A stretch of 64,000 nt of DNA from Rhinopithecus roxellana. Taxonomy: Eukaryota > Chordata > Mammalia > Primates > Cercopithecidae. A program made the position numbers and the translations under genes. Of the stretch, positions 53,991 through 64,000 are shown in pieces. Under the pieces are notes generated by a model that had not been told where the DNA came from, made no database searches, and worked only from the letters and a program-made list of their open reading frames with translations. Location of the stretch: positions 20,328,620-20,392,619 of the forward strand of contig NC_044568.1 of NCBI RefSeq assembly GCF_007565055.1. Direction: 5' to 3'. The number at the start of each line of letters is the position of its first letter. Within the stretch, counting starts at the first letter, position 1.

Positions 53991-54449
53991 CTATAGTAAT
54001 TAAGATAATGTGGTACCTGTCAGAGAAGGACAAATCAACCAATGAAATGGATAGTGTGTCTAGAAGCTTCCACAAATTAGTGATCCCTGAGTCATGCTGT
54101 AGGGAATGGATGGGCTTTTCTGTGAACAGTTTTGGATAATTTGGGTATCTATCTATCGATTGATCGACCAATTCATCTGTCGATCCATGGGGTCTCACTA
54201 TGTTGCCCAGATTGGTCTTGAACTCCTGGGCTCCAACAGTTCTCCTGCCTTGACTTCCCAAAGTGCTGCAATTACAGGCATAACTCACCCCACCCAGCCA
54301 ACTGGATATCCAAATGGGGAACCATGAATCTTTTTTCTCACCATACCTCACACCCCTACCTCACAGCACACACAAAAATTAATTTTTGACTGACCATAGA
54401 TCTAAACATGAAAAGTAAAACAACAAAGCTCCTAAAAAATAACATAGGA
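53991..54449 (+). mobile_element. L1 fragments (ORF2 region)
   Basis: GCTATAGTAATTAAGATAAT and GGACAAATCAACCAATGAAA, then after an Alu piece CAAAGCTCCTAAAAAATAAC, in L1 ORF2 order. Old. Confidence 0.7.
54189..54298 (-). mobile_element. Alu left-monomer fragment (old)
   Basis: GGGGTCTCACTATGTTGCCC to CACCCAGCC inside the L1 fragment. Confidence 0.82.
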
Positions 54450-54754
54450 GCTGGAAATGATGGCTCGCACCTGTAAACCCAGCACTTTGGGAGGCCGAGG
54501 CGGTTGGATCACCTGAGGTCGGGAGTTCCAGACCAGCCTGACCAACATGGAGAAATCCCGTCTCTACTAAAAATACAAAAGTAGCCGGGTGTGGTGGCAT
54601 ATGCCTGTAATCCCAGCTACTTGGGAGGCTGAGGCAGGCGAATCACTCAAACCCGGGAGGCAGAGGTTGCAGTGAGCCAAGATCGCGCCATTGCACTCCA
54701 GCCTGGGCAACAAGAGTGAAACTCCGTCTGAAAAAAAAAAAAAAAAAAAAAAAG
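54450..54754 (+). mobile_element. Alu
   Basis: Plus dimer with altered start (GAGCTGGAAATGATGGCTC); 24-base A-tail. Confidence 0.92.
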
Positions 54755-54879
54755 ACTTGATCCAGAACTCAATGATGGGCCTGAGCGTGACTTTTCTGTC
54801 TTTCTCTCATGATGTTGTCTCTCTCTTGGCAAGCTCATTCCTTTGGTGGAAAGAGAGCTACCACTGGCGCCAGGACAGT

Positions 54880-55065
54880 TTCCATTAATTTATATAACAT
54901 TTATTGAGCGCCAGTTATGTGGCAGGCTCTATTCTAGACTCTGGGGACGGAGCCTAGACTGCCTCAGGTCTGAAGAGCCTTTGCCTGCGGAGCTCACACT
55001 CTGATGAAAGGAGGTAGACAATGATGCATAAACACAGAAAGTCTGGGGTGGCAAGTCACAGGGAG
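54880..55065 (+). repeat. L2-like fragment
   Basis: ATAACATTTATTGAGCGCCA, then GTGGCAGGCTCTATTCTAGA and GGAGGTAGACAATGATGC. Confidence 0.6.
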
Positions 55066-55384
55066 AGGACATGGCTGAGTGGGGAGGTCTCTTCTACAGG
55101 GGCCATTTGGGCAGAGACCAAGGGAGGAGAGAACCACATGGCTACATGAGGGCAGAAAATTCCAGGTAGAGGCTGGAGGCAGGAGTGCCCTTCGGATGTT
55201 CAAGGTACAGCCAGAGGGTGAGGGCAGCCAAATGCAGGGGTGAGGAGAGAGGCCTGGGAGGCAAGGGTGGTTACTGGGGCACCACAGGCTGGGTGGAGAC
55301 TTTGGAGCTGCTGCTGGGTTCTGAGCAAAGGGCATTTTTAGTGGGGAGGCTAGGTTTGGCTGTGCTGCTAGAGTTTTCCAAAGT
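55066..55384. other. Intergenic stretch, nothing assigned
   Basis: GC-rich, possibly a continuation of the L2-like fragment; no gene seen. Confidence 0.4.
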
Positions 55385-55681
55385 GGTCGTTCCTGTCCTT
55401 GCCACTTGGTCACTGTGTGCATTCTGGAGGGTGTGCCCAGGTGTCTCCTGCGGATTTCATTTACATTTTCCTAATGATTAACCATGATGAGCATTGTGTG
55501 CAGATTCATTGGCCATCCGCATCTCCTCTTTCACCAGATACCTACTTGAGACATTTGCCCATTTTTCTCTTGGGCTGTCTGTGGTTTTCTAACTGATTTT
55601 TTAGTTCTTTGTATATTCCAATGATAAGGCCTTTGCCCATTTTACAAATCTCTTCTCCCACTCTGGGGCTGCCTTTCACCC
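55385..55681 (-). mobile_element. L1 fragment (ORF2), antisense
   Basis: TTTCCTAATGATTAACCATG, CATTTGCCCATTTTTCTC and TTCTTTGTATATTCCAATGA are the complement of the L1 ORF2 3' part. Confidence 0.85.
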
Positions 55682-55967
55682 TTTTTTTTTCCCTTTTTTT
55701 TTCTTTTTTAGACAGAGTCTTGCTCTGTCACCTGGGCTGGAGTCACTGCAACCTTCACCTCCCGGGTTCAGGCGGTTCTGCTGCCTCAGCCTCACAAGTA
55801 GCTGGGATTACAGGCGTGTGCCACCACGCCTGACTAATTTTGTATTTTTAGTAGACGGGGTTTCTCCATGTTGGTCAGGCTGGCCTCCAACTCCTGACCT
55901 CAGGTGATCCGCCTGCCTCGTCCTCCCAAAGTGCTGGAATTACTGGCAGGGGTCACTGCGCCCGGTC
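55682..55967 (-). mobile_element. Alu with small deletions
   Basis: Minus dimer lacking bases after CTGGAGT; ends GCGCCCGGTCC. Confidence 0.92.
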
Positions 55968-56098
55968 CGGATCAAGCTTATACCAATGGCTGCAGCTGAT
56001 CAGTTTCGCAAGCCAACAGGTGCTCTTTCTTGTAAGCCAGTTTGGGTTTCTTTTTACCTATTACTTGCTTGGAAAAAAATCTGAATCAGTACAGTATT

Positions 56099-56261
56099 TT
56101 TCTTTTCCTTTTTTTAGACAGAGTCTCTCTCTGTTGCCCAGGCTGGAGTGCAATGTCACAATCTCGGCTCACTGCAACCTCTGCCTCCCGGGTTCAAGTG
56201 ATTCTCCTGCCTCAACCTCCTGAGTAGCTGGGATTACAGGTGCCCATCACCACGCCCAGCT

Positions 56262-56300
<39 letters not shown>

Positions 56301-56423
56301 TATTTTTAGTAGGCATGGAGTTCACCATATTGGCCAGGCTGTTCTCGAACTCCTGACTTCAGGTCTGCCTACCTTGGCCTCCCAAAGTGCTGGGATTACA
56401 GGGATGAGCCACTGAGGCCTGGC
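56099..56423 (-). mobile_element. Alu with T-expanded linker
   Basis: Minus dimer whose linker is a 36-base T-run (56263-56299); CAGTATTTTT before and after. Confidence 0.94.
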
Positions 56424-56571
56424 CCAGTATTTTTATTTTCATAGCATTAAAAAATACTCCTGCCAGAAGAGAGAAAGTTTTGCAATCAATAAGCACAGAA
56501 AACAGATGCTAATCTGTTTCCAAAGGTGATAAAGGCCATTTCATTCTGGGGAGATAAAGAATAAGTAGATT

Positions 56572-56888
56572 AGGTCAAGTGCGGCGACTCATGCCTGTAA
56601 TCCCAGCACTTTGGGAGGCTGAGGTGGGTGGATCACGAGGTCAGGAGTTCAAGACCAGCCTGGCCGATATGGTGAAACCCCCTTCTCTACTAAAAAAATA
56701 CAAAATATTAACCGGGCGTGGTGGCACATACCTGTAGTCCAGCTACTTGGGAGGCTGAGTCAGGGAGAAATGCCTGAACCCTGGAGGTAGAGGTTGCAGT
56801 GAGCCGAGATTGAGCCACCGCACTGCAGCCTGGGTAACAGAGTGAGACTCTGTCTCAAAACAAACAAACAAACAAACAAAAAAAAACT
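56572..56888 (+). mobile_element. Alu
   Basis: Plus dimer AGGTCAAGTGCGG with (CAAA)n tail. Confidence 0.93.
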
Positions 56889-56891
56889 CAG

Positions 56892-57304
56892 GCTAGGCAC
56901 GGTGGCTCACGCCTGTAATCCCAGCACTTTGGGAGGCTGAGGTGGGCAGATCATGAAGTCAGGAGTTTGAGATGAGCCTGGCCAATATTGTAAAACCTCG
57001 TCTCTACTAAAAATACAAAGAAAAATTAGCCGGACGTGGTGGCGCACACCTATAATCCCAGCTACTGTGGAGGCTGAGGCAGGAGAATTGCTTGAACCTG
57101 GGAGGCAGAGGTTGCTGTGAGTCGAGATGGTGGCCACCGCACTCCAGCCTGGGAGACAGAGCGAGACTGTCTCAAAAAGAAAAAATAATAATAATAAAAT
57201 ACAAAAACTAGCCAGAAATCTCTTGAACCCGGGAGGTGGAGGTTGCAGTGAGCTGAGATTGTGCCACTGCCCTCTAGCCTGGGCAACAGAGTGAGACTCC
57301 ACCC
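56892..57304 (+). mobile_element. Alu plus extra right-monomer piece
   Basis: Complete dimer to the (AAT)n run at 57186-57197, then ATACAAAAACTAGCCAG and a right monomer with a deletion, ending GTGAGACTCCACC. No target duplication was found around the whole. Confidence 0.85.
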
Positions 57305-59210
57305 CCTGCCCCCACCAAATTAAAGTTTCTGGCTCTTTATAGGAGGTCACATTTGGTGGTGATGCTGGGTGAAGGAGGGCTGGGTGGAAGGAGTCAAAGT
57401 GGAAGTGGGAAAGCACCAAGCTGGGAAACGGGCACATTTCAGTTCTGCCTCTAAGCTGATGCTCCTGACTTAGAATCCATAGATCCAGAGGAGTCTGCTG
57501 AAGGACAGTGTGTACAGCTGCCTCGCCCGCTCCTGAACCAGGCCTGGGGTGAAGTGTGTTGTGCGCATTCAGCAGCTCCAGTCCCGCTGTGGGTCATGCT
57601 GACATGCTGGGCCCAGCCCACGCCCCAGAAGCTCGCAGCGCCGTTGGTCTGGGGAACGGTGTTTTAGGAAGCTCCCAAAGTGACAGGATGGTGTCATTGG
57701 GCATAAGGGCCACGGCACTCCCACTGAGTTGTGACAAGTTCTACAAAATCATCCCTGGTTTTTAATAAGGAAACTGAGGCTCACTTGAGAAGTCGAGAAA
57801 CTTGTCGCTGACCCCCCAGGCCAAGGGATAGGCAGCATTTTACTCTTGCCTTCTCTGGTTTGTGCAATTAGTCAAGCAAAAAGTGCAGCAAAGAGAGAAA
57901 GTCCTGAACTTTAAAACCCAGGAGAAAGCTTATCCTACAATGCTGGGCAGTTCACACTGATGGAAGCAGTGGCCAGAGGAAGGCACTTGCCTGAGCTGCC
58001 TGCAGCAGTATGAGAACAGCCCGCTTCTCTGGTGGGGAAGGGGTGACACAGTCAATGGAGGGGGTGGTCTCTGAATCTGGAGCTTGGGTTGGGGGCAGAG
58101 AGCAGCTATACAGCCTTTCTCCATGGGCCGCCCATTTCCATGGGGACTTGGGGATACAGAAAGGTGCGAGAGGCCAGAGGGGCCCTGGGCTCCAGTTCTA
58201 CCCGCCCCACGTTGACATCGTGTCCAACAAGACACCAAGAGAAGCAGGGAGTGGCTGACCTTCATTTTCCATATCAACACGGGGGGCCCTCTGCGTGCAC
58301 GAACATCTTTGTCTCCCGAAAAATGGCCTTTGTCCGTTATTTTTAAAAACTGGTGCTAATCCTGAGATGTGGAGATACTCCCGGGAAGCCAGCCGAGCCT
58401 GGACACACTGAGATGAAACCACAAACACACCCAGAGGAAAAGACATTGATTCCAACCCTCAAAGCAACGGGACAAAAAACAAACAGGAGGCTTCCCTCCC
58501 GCCCCAGCGACAGCAGCCAATGTCTGTGGCTGTGCCGGACACACTCGCCCTGCAAGCAGATTGCGGCTTCCAATTGTATTATAGAATTTCTGGCCCAACT
58601 TTTAAGGTTCAAGGCTTCCTCCCTTTGCTTTTATGTTATTTTCTCATTTAATAAAGATACGCGTGTGTGAGAAGCATCGCCTGTTCCCAGCCGCCGCCTC
58701 CTCCTCCCTGGCTTCCTCCCCGGCTTCCTCCCCGTCCCCAGCACGTCCTCCCATTGACCTTCCAGAGAACCAAGCTCAATTCAGAGCAGGCCATGTGCCC
58801 AGCTAAATCCCCTCAGCCTTGCCCCGTTGGGACAGAATTCACATTCCTGTCCCCCCGCCCCCGCCCTCTCCTGGCAGCCCACTCTGTGCCGACCAGGATA
58901 TCGGCCCCCTCCCACCCCAGGGCCCTCGTGGCTGTTCTGATGGTCCTGAGGGCACCCTTCCCCACTGGCCCTACACCACCTGCTCCACACCTGCTCCTCC
59001 TGTTTCCTCAGCCTGAACTGAGCCCCCAGATGGCACCTGGCACACAGCGGTGCCCAGAAGTAATGGAGCTGTCATTTTTTGACACTTGTCTGTCCTGCTG
59101 AGAGGTGGGCTGTCCATACACTGCTGCGTCCCCAACTCTGTGCCCACCAACCCCTCCGCACACATTGGAAAGAAAGCCTGAGGGTAGAAGCCGGGCATTC
59201 GGCCAGCGCC
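57305..59210. other. Intergenic Alu-free block
   Basis: A MIR-like piece at 57755-57810 (AATAAGGAAACTGAGGCTC). An AATAAA at 58650 has no linked gene. Otherwise unassigned single-copy sequence. Confidence 0.5.
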
Positions 59211-59458
59211 GGGAGCACAGTTCTGCAGTGATGGCAATGCCAGCAGCTCAGGGTCCTCCACCTGCTGGCTCCGGGAGCACAGTTCTGCAGTGAAGATGAC
59301 AGCAGTAGCTCAGGGTCCTCCACCCACCAGCCCCGGGAGCACAGTTCTGCAGTGGCAGGGACACAGCAGTAGCTCAGGGTCCTCCACTAGCTGGCCCTGG
59401 TAGCACAGTTCTGCAGTGATGGCAATGCCAGCGGCTCAGGGTCTTCTACCTGCTGGTC
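59211..59458 (+). repeat. 62-bp minisatellite, four copies
   Basis: GGGAGCACAGTTCTGCAGTG at 59211, 59273 and 59335, and GGTAGCACAGTTCTGCAGTG at 59399, each followed by CAGCNGYAGCTCAGGGTCYTC. Copies 2 and 3 have changed central parts. Confidence 0.95.
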
Positions 59459-59459
59459 C

Positions 59460-59604
59460 CCAGGAGGCAGGCACAGGTGTCTCCCTGCTTCACAGAACAG
59501 GAAACTGAGACTTCGAAAGCTGAGCTGAGTCACTTGCCTGGTGCCACATTAATCAGCAAGTGGTAGAGGTGACATTTGAACCCAGGACCCTTCGATTCTA
59601 GGCC
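59460..59604 (-). repeat. MIR-like fragment
   Basis: ACAGGAAACTGAGACTTCG, CACTTGCCTGGTGCCAC and CATTTGAACCCAGGACCC in minus-strand MIR order. Confidence 0.65.
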
Positions 59605-60062
59605 TGAACTGCTTTTAGTTTTTGGATGTAAAGTTCACACATAACATAACATTAATCGTTAGTAATTTAAACACGTACAGATCTGTGGTGGTCACTCCCA
59701 GTGTTGGGCAACCATCCCCATCATCTAGTTCCAAGACATTTCATCACCCCAAAGAGAGACCCCATCCACTCAGCCCTCACTCTCCATTGCCCCTGCCCCC
59801 AGCCCTAAGCAGCCACGAATCTCGTACGTCTCTCTGGATCCACCTGTCCTGGACATTCGTGCACTCGGAATCATACAACGCGTGGTCACTGACCCTTTCA
59901 CGCAGCCCAGTGTTTTCAGGGGTCCTGCACGTTGCAGTGCTTCTTCCTGTGTGCGGCTGAATGATGCTCCAAGGGATGGCGGACTACACTGGGTTTATCC
60001 ATCATCCACGGATGGACGGGCCTGAACTCTGACCCCGACTTCTACTGTTGCTTCCATGTCAT
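59605..60062 (-). mobile_element. L1 fragment (3' region), antisense
   Basis: GGCAACCATCCCCATCATCT, AGACATTTCATCACCCC and GGCTGAATGATGCTCCAAGG follow the complement of an old L1 3' region. Confidence 0.75.
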
Positions 60063-60064
60063 CT

Positions 60065-60360
60065 TTTTTTTTTTTTTTTCCAAGACGGGTCTCGCTCTGT
60101 TGCCTAGGCTGGAGTGCAGTGGCGTGATCTCAGCTCACTGCAGCCTCAACCTTCCCGAGCTCAGGTAATCCTCCTACTTCAGCCTCCCCAGCAACTGGGA
60201 CTACAGGTGCACCACCACCACAACGGGTTAATTTTTGTATTTTTTTTTTTGTAGAGATGGGGTCCCTATGTTGTCCAGGCTGGTCTTGAACTCCTGGGCT
60301 CAAGAGATCCTCCCACTTTGGTCTCCCAAAGGGCTGGCATTACAGGCGTGAGCCACAGCA
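60065..60360 (-). mobile_element. Alu, old (AluJ-like)
   Basis: Minus dimer inserted at the end of the L1 fragment; second T-run at the linker (60240). Confidence 0.92.
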
Positions 60361-60400
60361 CGTCTGAGCACGTCTGAGAGCAGCAACAAGACTAGCTTTA

Positions 60401-60696
60401 GGCCGGGCGCGGTGGCTCAAGCCTGTAATCCCAGCACTTTGGGAGGCCAAGACGGGCGGATCACGAGGTCAGGAGATCGAGACCATCCTGGCTAACACGG
60501 TGAAACCTCGTCTCTACTAAAAATACAAAAACTAGCCGGGCGAGGTGGCGGGCGCCTGTAGTCCCAGCTACTGGGGAGGCTGAGGCAGGAGAATGGCATA
60601 AACCCGGGAGGCGGAGCTTGCAGTGAGCTGAGATCCGGCCACTGCACTCCAGCCCGGGCGACAGAGCGAGACTCTGCCTCAAAAAAAAAAAAAAAA
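60401..60696 (+). mobile_element. AluY, Old World monkey type
   Basis: Near-consensus with GATCCGGCCACTGC; perfect target duplication AAGACTAGCTTTA before and after. Confidence 0.97.
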
Positions 60697-60709
60697 GACT
60701 AGCTTTAGG

Positions 60710-61061
60710 ACAAAAGCTGAGAAGTGGGGTGGAGCCCTCCCTGGTGGCTGGTCATCAGTACAGTGCCTGAAACGCACACAAAGTCTATTTTTATTTTATC
60801 TAGTTGAACCTAAGCAAAAAATCTGGCCCTGCAATCTCTAACCTTGCTTCTAACTGTTACTGAGCAATCGCAGGGCTTCGGATTTTACTTGCAGGCATAG
60901 CCACTGTTTACCGTTCCGCCATACGAACTTCAGAAGCTAGAAGGATTTGGTGAAGGAAAGTTATGAGTGTCTTTTCTCTAACCAGAATGGTGGATGTTTC
61001 CAGTGAAGAGGCAATGAGGCTTTCAAGGTGCCACCAGGAGCAGCTGAAATGAAGTTCTCTC
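60710..61061. other. Intergenic stretch, nothing assigned
   Basis: About 350 bp of single-copy appearance with no gene or repeat recognised. Confidence 0.5.
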
Positions 61062-61357
61062 TTTTTTTTTTTTTTTTAGACAGAGTCTCACTCTATTGCC
61101 CAGGCTGGAGTGCAGTGGCACGATCTTGGCTCACTGCAACCTCTGCCTCCCGGGTTCAAGCAATTCACCTGCCTTAGCCTCCCGAGTAGCTGGGATTATA
61201 GGCACCTGCCACCGCGCCTGGCTAACTTTTGTATTTTTAGTAGAGACGGGGCTTCACCATGTTGGCCAGGCTGGTCTTGAACTCCTGACCTTGTGATCCG
61301 CCCACCTCAGCCTCCTAAAGTGCTGGGATTACAGGCATGAGCCACCGCCCCCGGCCA
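61062..61357 (-). mobile_element. Alu
   Basis: Minus dimer; AAGTTCTCT on both sides. Confidence 0.94.
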
Positions 61358-61708
61358 AAGTTCTCTTTTAACTGGGAGAATTCACATGCTTATGAATCTG
61401 GCTGCCTATGTAAGTGGCACCGTCATTGTGGCCATCAGCATTGCCACGAGGATTAAAGGCCCACCCTGGGTCTGAAGCCAGGCTTGGTCACTTACTGAAC
61501 TGCCCTTTTTCTCCAACCACAAATGAGGACTAACTACGGTTGCTACAAAAATTAAATGGCATAGAGAGCGTGAAAGGAACATAAATCCTGGGACCTCACA
61601 CTCGCTGACCAAAGGGAAAAGTGAAGCTAGCGACTGTGTCATGGGAACCGGCCTCCTGTTTCGGTTCCGAATTACTGAGGAACAAATACCTACAAAGATG
61701 AAAAGATT

Positions 61709-61988
61709 GGCTGGGCTTGGTGGCTCACACTTGTAATCCCAGCACTTTGGGAGGCCGAGGCGGGTGGATCACTTGAGGTTAGGAATTCCAGACCCGCCTG
61801 GCCAACATAATGAAACCCCATCCCTACTGAAACTACAAAACTTAGCCGGTGTGGTGGCGGGTGCCTGTGAAACCAGCTACTTGGGAGACTGAGGCAGGAG
61901 AATCACTTGAATCTGGGAGGTGGAGCTTGACACACTACACTCCAACCTGGCGACAGAGTGAGACTCCATCTCAAAAAAAAAAACAAAA
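61709..61988 (+). mobile_element. Alu with deletion in right monomer
   Basis: Plus dimer missing the GAGGTTGCAGTGAGCC part; AAGATGAAAAG on both sides. Confidence 0.93.
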
Positions 61989-61989
61989 A

Positions 61990-62745
61990 AGATGAAAAGC
62001 TGCACACCTCCCTCACATTTTGCCCATAAGGAAATTCCTTGTGGGCTTCAAGATCTTCACCCTAAAGCGCTTCTGTTAAAGTTCGCCCTGGCAATGTGAG
62101 CTGATAGCTTATCTTCACATGTGCTGGGACAAGGGGCAGAACTGAGTTGTCCCTCCGCCTACCTGAGGCAAATGCATATCTCATTGTTTCCGCCGCCCTG
62201 TCTTCGGGTATCTTATGTAAAACCGCAGAGTCACTGAACCAGACAAAAATGTGAATTTTCCTCCACCCTCTTACATGAAAATTGTGTATTTCCCAATATC
62301 CTGCCCTTCCCCCTTTCAATATTGAAGCCCTCAAAATCATCTTCAGATAAAGGCACAGACCAGTCTCTCAGGTGCGCGTCCCTAATGTTGGCATTTAAAC
62401 CTAAAATGATGGAGACTTGCCTCAGTCATCTTCCGTGACTGGCAAGAGTCTTTAAGGCCTGGCACAGGCCGAACACTCACTGAGTGGCTGCCCTACACAC
62501 CTGTCTACTAGGAAACAGAACGGAATTTCTGGTTGTACTCAGGGCAGCCCCACCTTGTTAAGCATGCAGACAGGGAAAGCTAACCTCTGAGCATAGCAAA
62601 AGCACGGCTTTCAAAAACAAACCTCTGGAAGAAGCAAGGACCCTTGTTATGTTAAAAGACGCAGACATTTCTCCCCTACAACTGAGAACCAGCCCGGCAG
62701 GGGACTCACAGGTGTGAGGCAGCCTCAGCAAGCCTGACTTCAATT
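61990..62745. mobile_element. LTR-like stretch (family not named)
   Basis: GCAATGTGAGCTGATAGC, CAGAGTCACTGAACCAGAC and CCTCAAAATCATCTTCAGA resemble an ERV1-type LTR of primates; I cannot name it. No coding part is present. Confidence 0.4.
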
Positions 62746-62961
62746 AAGGGCTGTGAATCCAGCAAATCTGAGCCTCAATTAATTTAGAAAGTGTATTTTG
62801 CCAAGGTTGAGGGCGCACCCATGACACAGGCTCAGGAGGTCCTGACCACATGGGCCCAAACTGGTTGGGATACATTTTAAGGAGACAGGAGACATCAATC
62901 GAGTACATTTTAAAAATACATTGGTTTGGTTCAGAAAGGTGGGACAACTCAAAGCGGGAGG

Positions 62962-62997
62962 TAAATTTACCTCTAGCGCAGGCTAGAGGTAAATTTA
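62962..62997. repeat. Perfect 16-bp inverted repeat, 4-nt loop
   Basis: TAAATTTACCTCTAGC, loop GCAG, then GCTAGAGGTAAATTTA. The left arm also overlaps the palindrome GAGGTAAATTTACCTC (62958-62973). Confidence 0.97.
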
Positions 62998-63009
62998 AAC
63001 ATTTTCTTC

Positions 63010-63324
63010 TTCTTTTTTTTTTTTTTTTTTTTTTGAGACAGAGTTTCGCTCTTCCACCCAGGCTAGAGTGCAGTGGCGTGATCTTGGCTCACTGCAACCT
63101 CCGCCTCCCACTTTCAAGCGATTCTCTTGCCTCAGCCTCCCAAGTAGCTGGGATTACAGGCACCTGCCACCATGCCCCACTAATTTTTGTATTTTGAGTA
63201 GAGATGGGGTTTTACCACATTGGCCAGGCTGGTCTTGAACTCATGACCTCGCGATCCGCCCGCCTCGGCCTCCCAAAGTTCCCAAAGTGCTGGGATTATG
63301 GGTGTGAGCCACCGCACCTGGTCA
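63010..63324 (-). mobile_element. Alu
   Basis: Minus dimer; TTTAAACAT on both sides (62994 and 63326). Duplicated TTCCCAAAG near its left end. Confidence 0.94.
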
Positions 63325-63381
63325 GTTTAAACATATTCTGGTTGATAATTGGTTGAGTCTGTCTAAAGACCTGGATCATCG

Positions 63382-63713
63382 CTGGGCACGGTGGCTCACG
63401 CCTGTAATCCCAGCACTTTGGGAGGCCGAGGTGGGCGGATCACCTGAGGTCAGGAGTTCGAGACCAGCCTGGCCAACATGGTGGAACCCGGCCTCTACTA
63501 AAACTACAAAAATTAGCTGGGCGTGGTGGCGGGCACCTGTAATCTCAGCCACTCGGGAGGCTGAGGCAGGAGAATCACTTGATCACAGGAGGCAGAGGCA
63601 GAAGAATCACTAGATCCTGGGAGGCAGAGGTTGAAGTGACCCAGATCGTGCCATTGCACTCCAGCCAGGGCAACAGAGCGAGACTCTGTCTCAAAAAAAA
63701 AAAAAAAAAACAC
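63382..63713 (+). mobile_element. Alu with internal duplication
   Basis: Plus dimer with a repeated AGAATCACTNGATC...AGGAGGCAGAGG block (63570-63632); AAAGACCTGG on both sides. Confidence 0.94.
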
Positions 63714-63748
63714 AAAAGACCTGGGATCAGTAGTAAGGAATGTTTGGG

Positions 63749-64000
63749 GGCCAGGCACAGTGGCTCACGCCTATAATCCCAGCACTCTGGGAGGCCGAGG
63801 CGGGTGGATCATGAGGTCAGGAGATAGAGACCATCCTGGCTAACACCATGAAACCCCATCTCTACTAAAAATACAAAAAATTAGCTGGGCTTGGTGGCAC
63901 GTGCCTATAGTCCCAGATACTCGGGAGGCTGAGGCAGGAGAATCGCTTGAACCCGGGAGGCAGAGGTTGCAGCGAGCCGAGATCACTCCACTGCACTCCA
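63749..64000 (+). mobile_element. Alu cut by the window end
   Basis: GGCCAGGCACAGTGG onward; about 250 bp present, the last part lies outside. Confidence 0.94.

Larger units (their letters stand above)
62746..63370. repeat. Old repeat stretch interrupted by Alu (family not named)
   Basis: TTTGCCAAGGTTGAGGGC, CAGGCTCAGGAGGTCCTGAC and GGTTCAGAAAGGTGGGACAA match a primate dispersed repeat pattern known to me. It resumes after the Alu at 63325. Confidence 0.45.

Noticed and set aside
53740..54351. Minus-strand frame of 203 codons
   Set aside because: Half is the well-known Alu antisense translation and the rest L1-derived.
58648..58655. AATAAA as gene end
   Set aside because: No exon or open frame leads into it; such words are common in AT-rich sequence.
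61406..61642. Minus-strand frame of 78 codons in the 3' flank
   Set aside because: No domain, no signals, partly MIR-like sequence.

Overview
This is a window of primate nuclear DNA. Alu elements fill a large part of it, and older MIR, L2, L1, MER5-like and THE1 LTR remnants lie between them. Several young AluY copies carry the change GATCCGGCCACTGC in the right monomer, which I recall as typical of Old World monkey AluY lineages (macaque, baboon and relatives). The one protein-coding gene differs slightly from the human version. I therefore infer a cercopithecoid monkey; the species cannot be told from this sequence.

The window holds the complete coding sequence of CA5A, mitochondrial carbonic anhydrase VA, on the + strand. 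Seven exons lie at 1986-2124, 11409-11606, 33918-34036, 37787-37882, 38342-38404, 48469-48624 and 53118-53270. All introns are GT-AG, and the joined frame is open for 307 codons plus a stop. The zinc ligands, the proton-network Glu and Thr residues, and the Tyr that marks the mitochondrial isoform are all present. An ATTAAA signal follows the stop. The introns are about 9.3, 22.3, 3.7, 0.46, 10.1 and 4.5 kb.

Upstream (1-1985) there is some unique sequence and three Alus. Introns 1 and 2 hold many Alus, a 29-bp GC-rich minisatellite (17.1-17.5 kb), a TG-rich array (19.2-19.4 kb), a THE1 LTR split by Alus (20.9-21.6 kb) and a CpG-rich patch with a CTCF-like site (27.9-28.0 kb). Introns 3-5 hold nested and recombined Alus, a G-rich run, a long CTTT tract, and an antisense 5'-truncated RPS10 retropseudogene (47.3-47.7 kb). 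Intron 6 holds an 82-bp minisatellite. The 3' flank (53.4-64 kb) contains L1 fragments, a 62-bp minisatellite, an LTR-like stretch with a perfect hairpin, and more Alus, the last cut by the window edge.

There is no sign of a new multi-gene system. The most interesting points concern architecture. Exon 5 is boxed in by a close inverted Alu pair, and exon 6 sits between two direct AluY copies. Several Alus are trimers, and nested Alu-in-Alu insertions in the same window could be their precursors. Most long open frames here are Alu or minisatellite translations, not genes.
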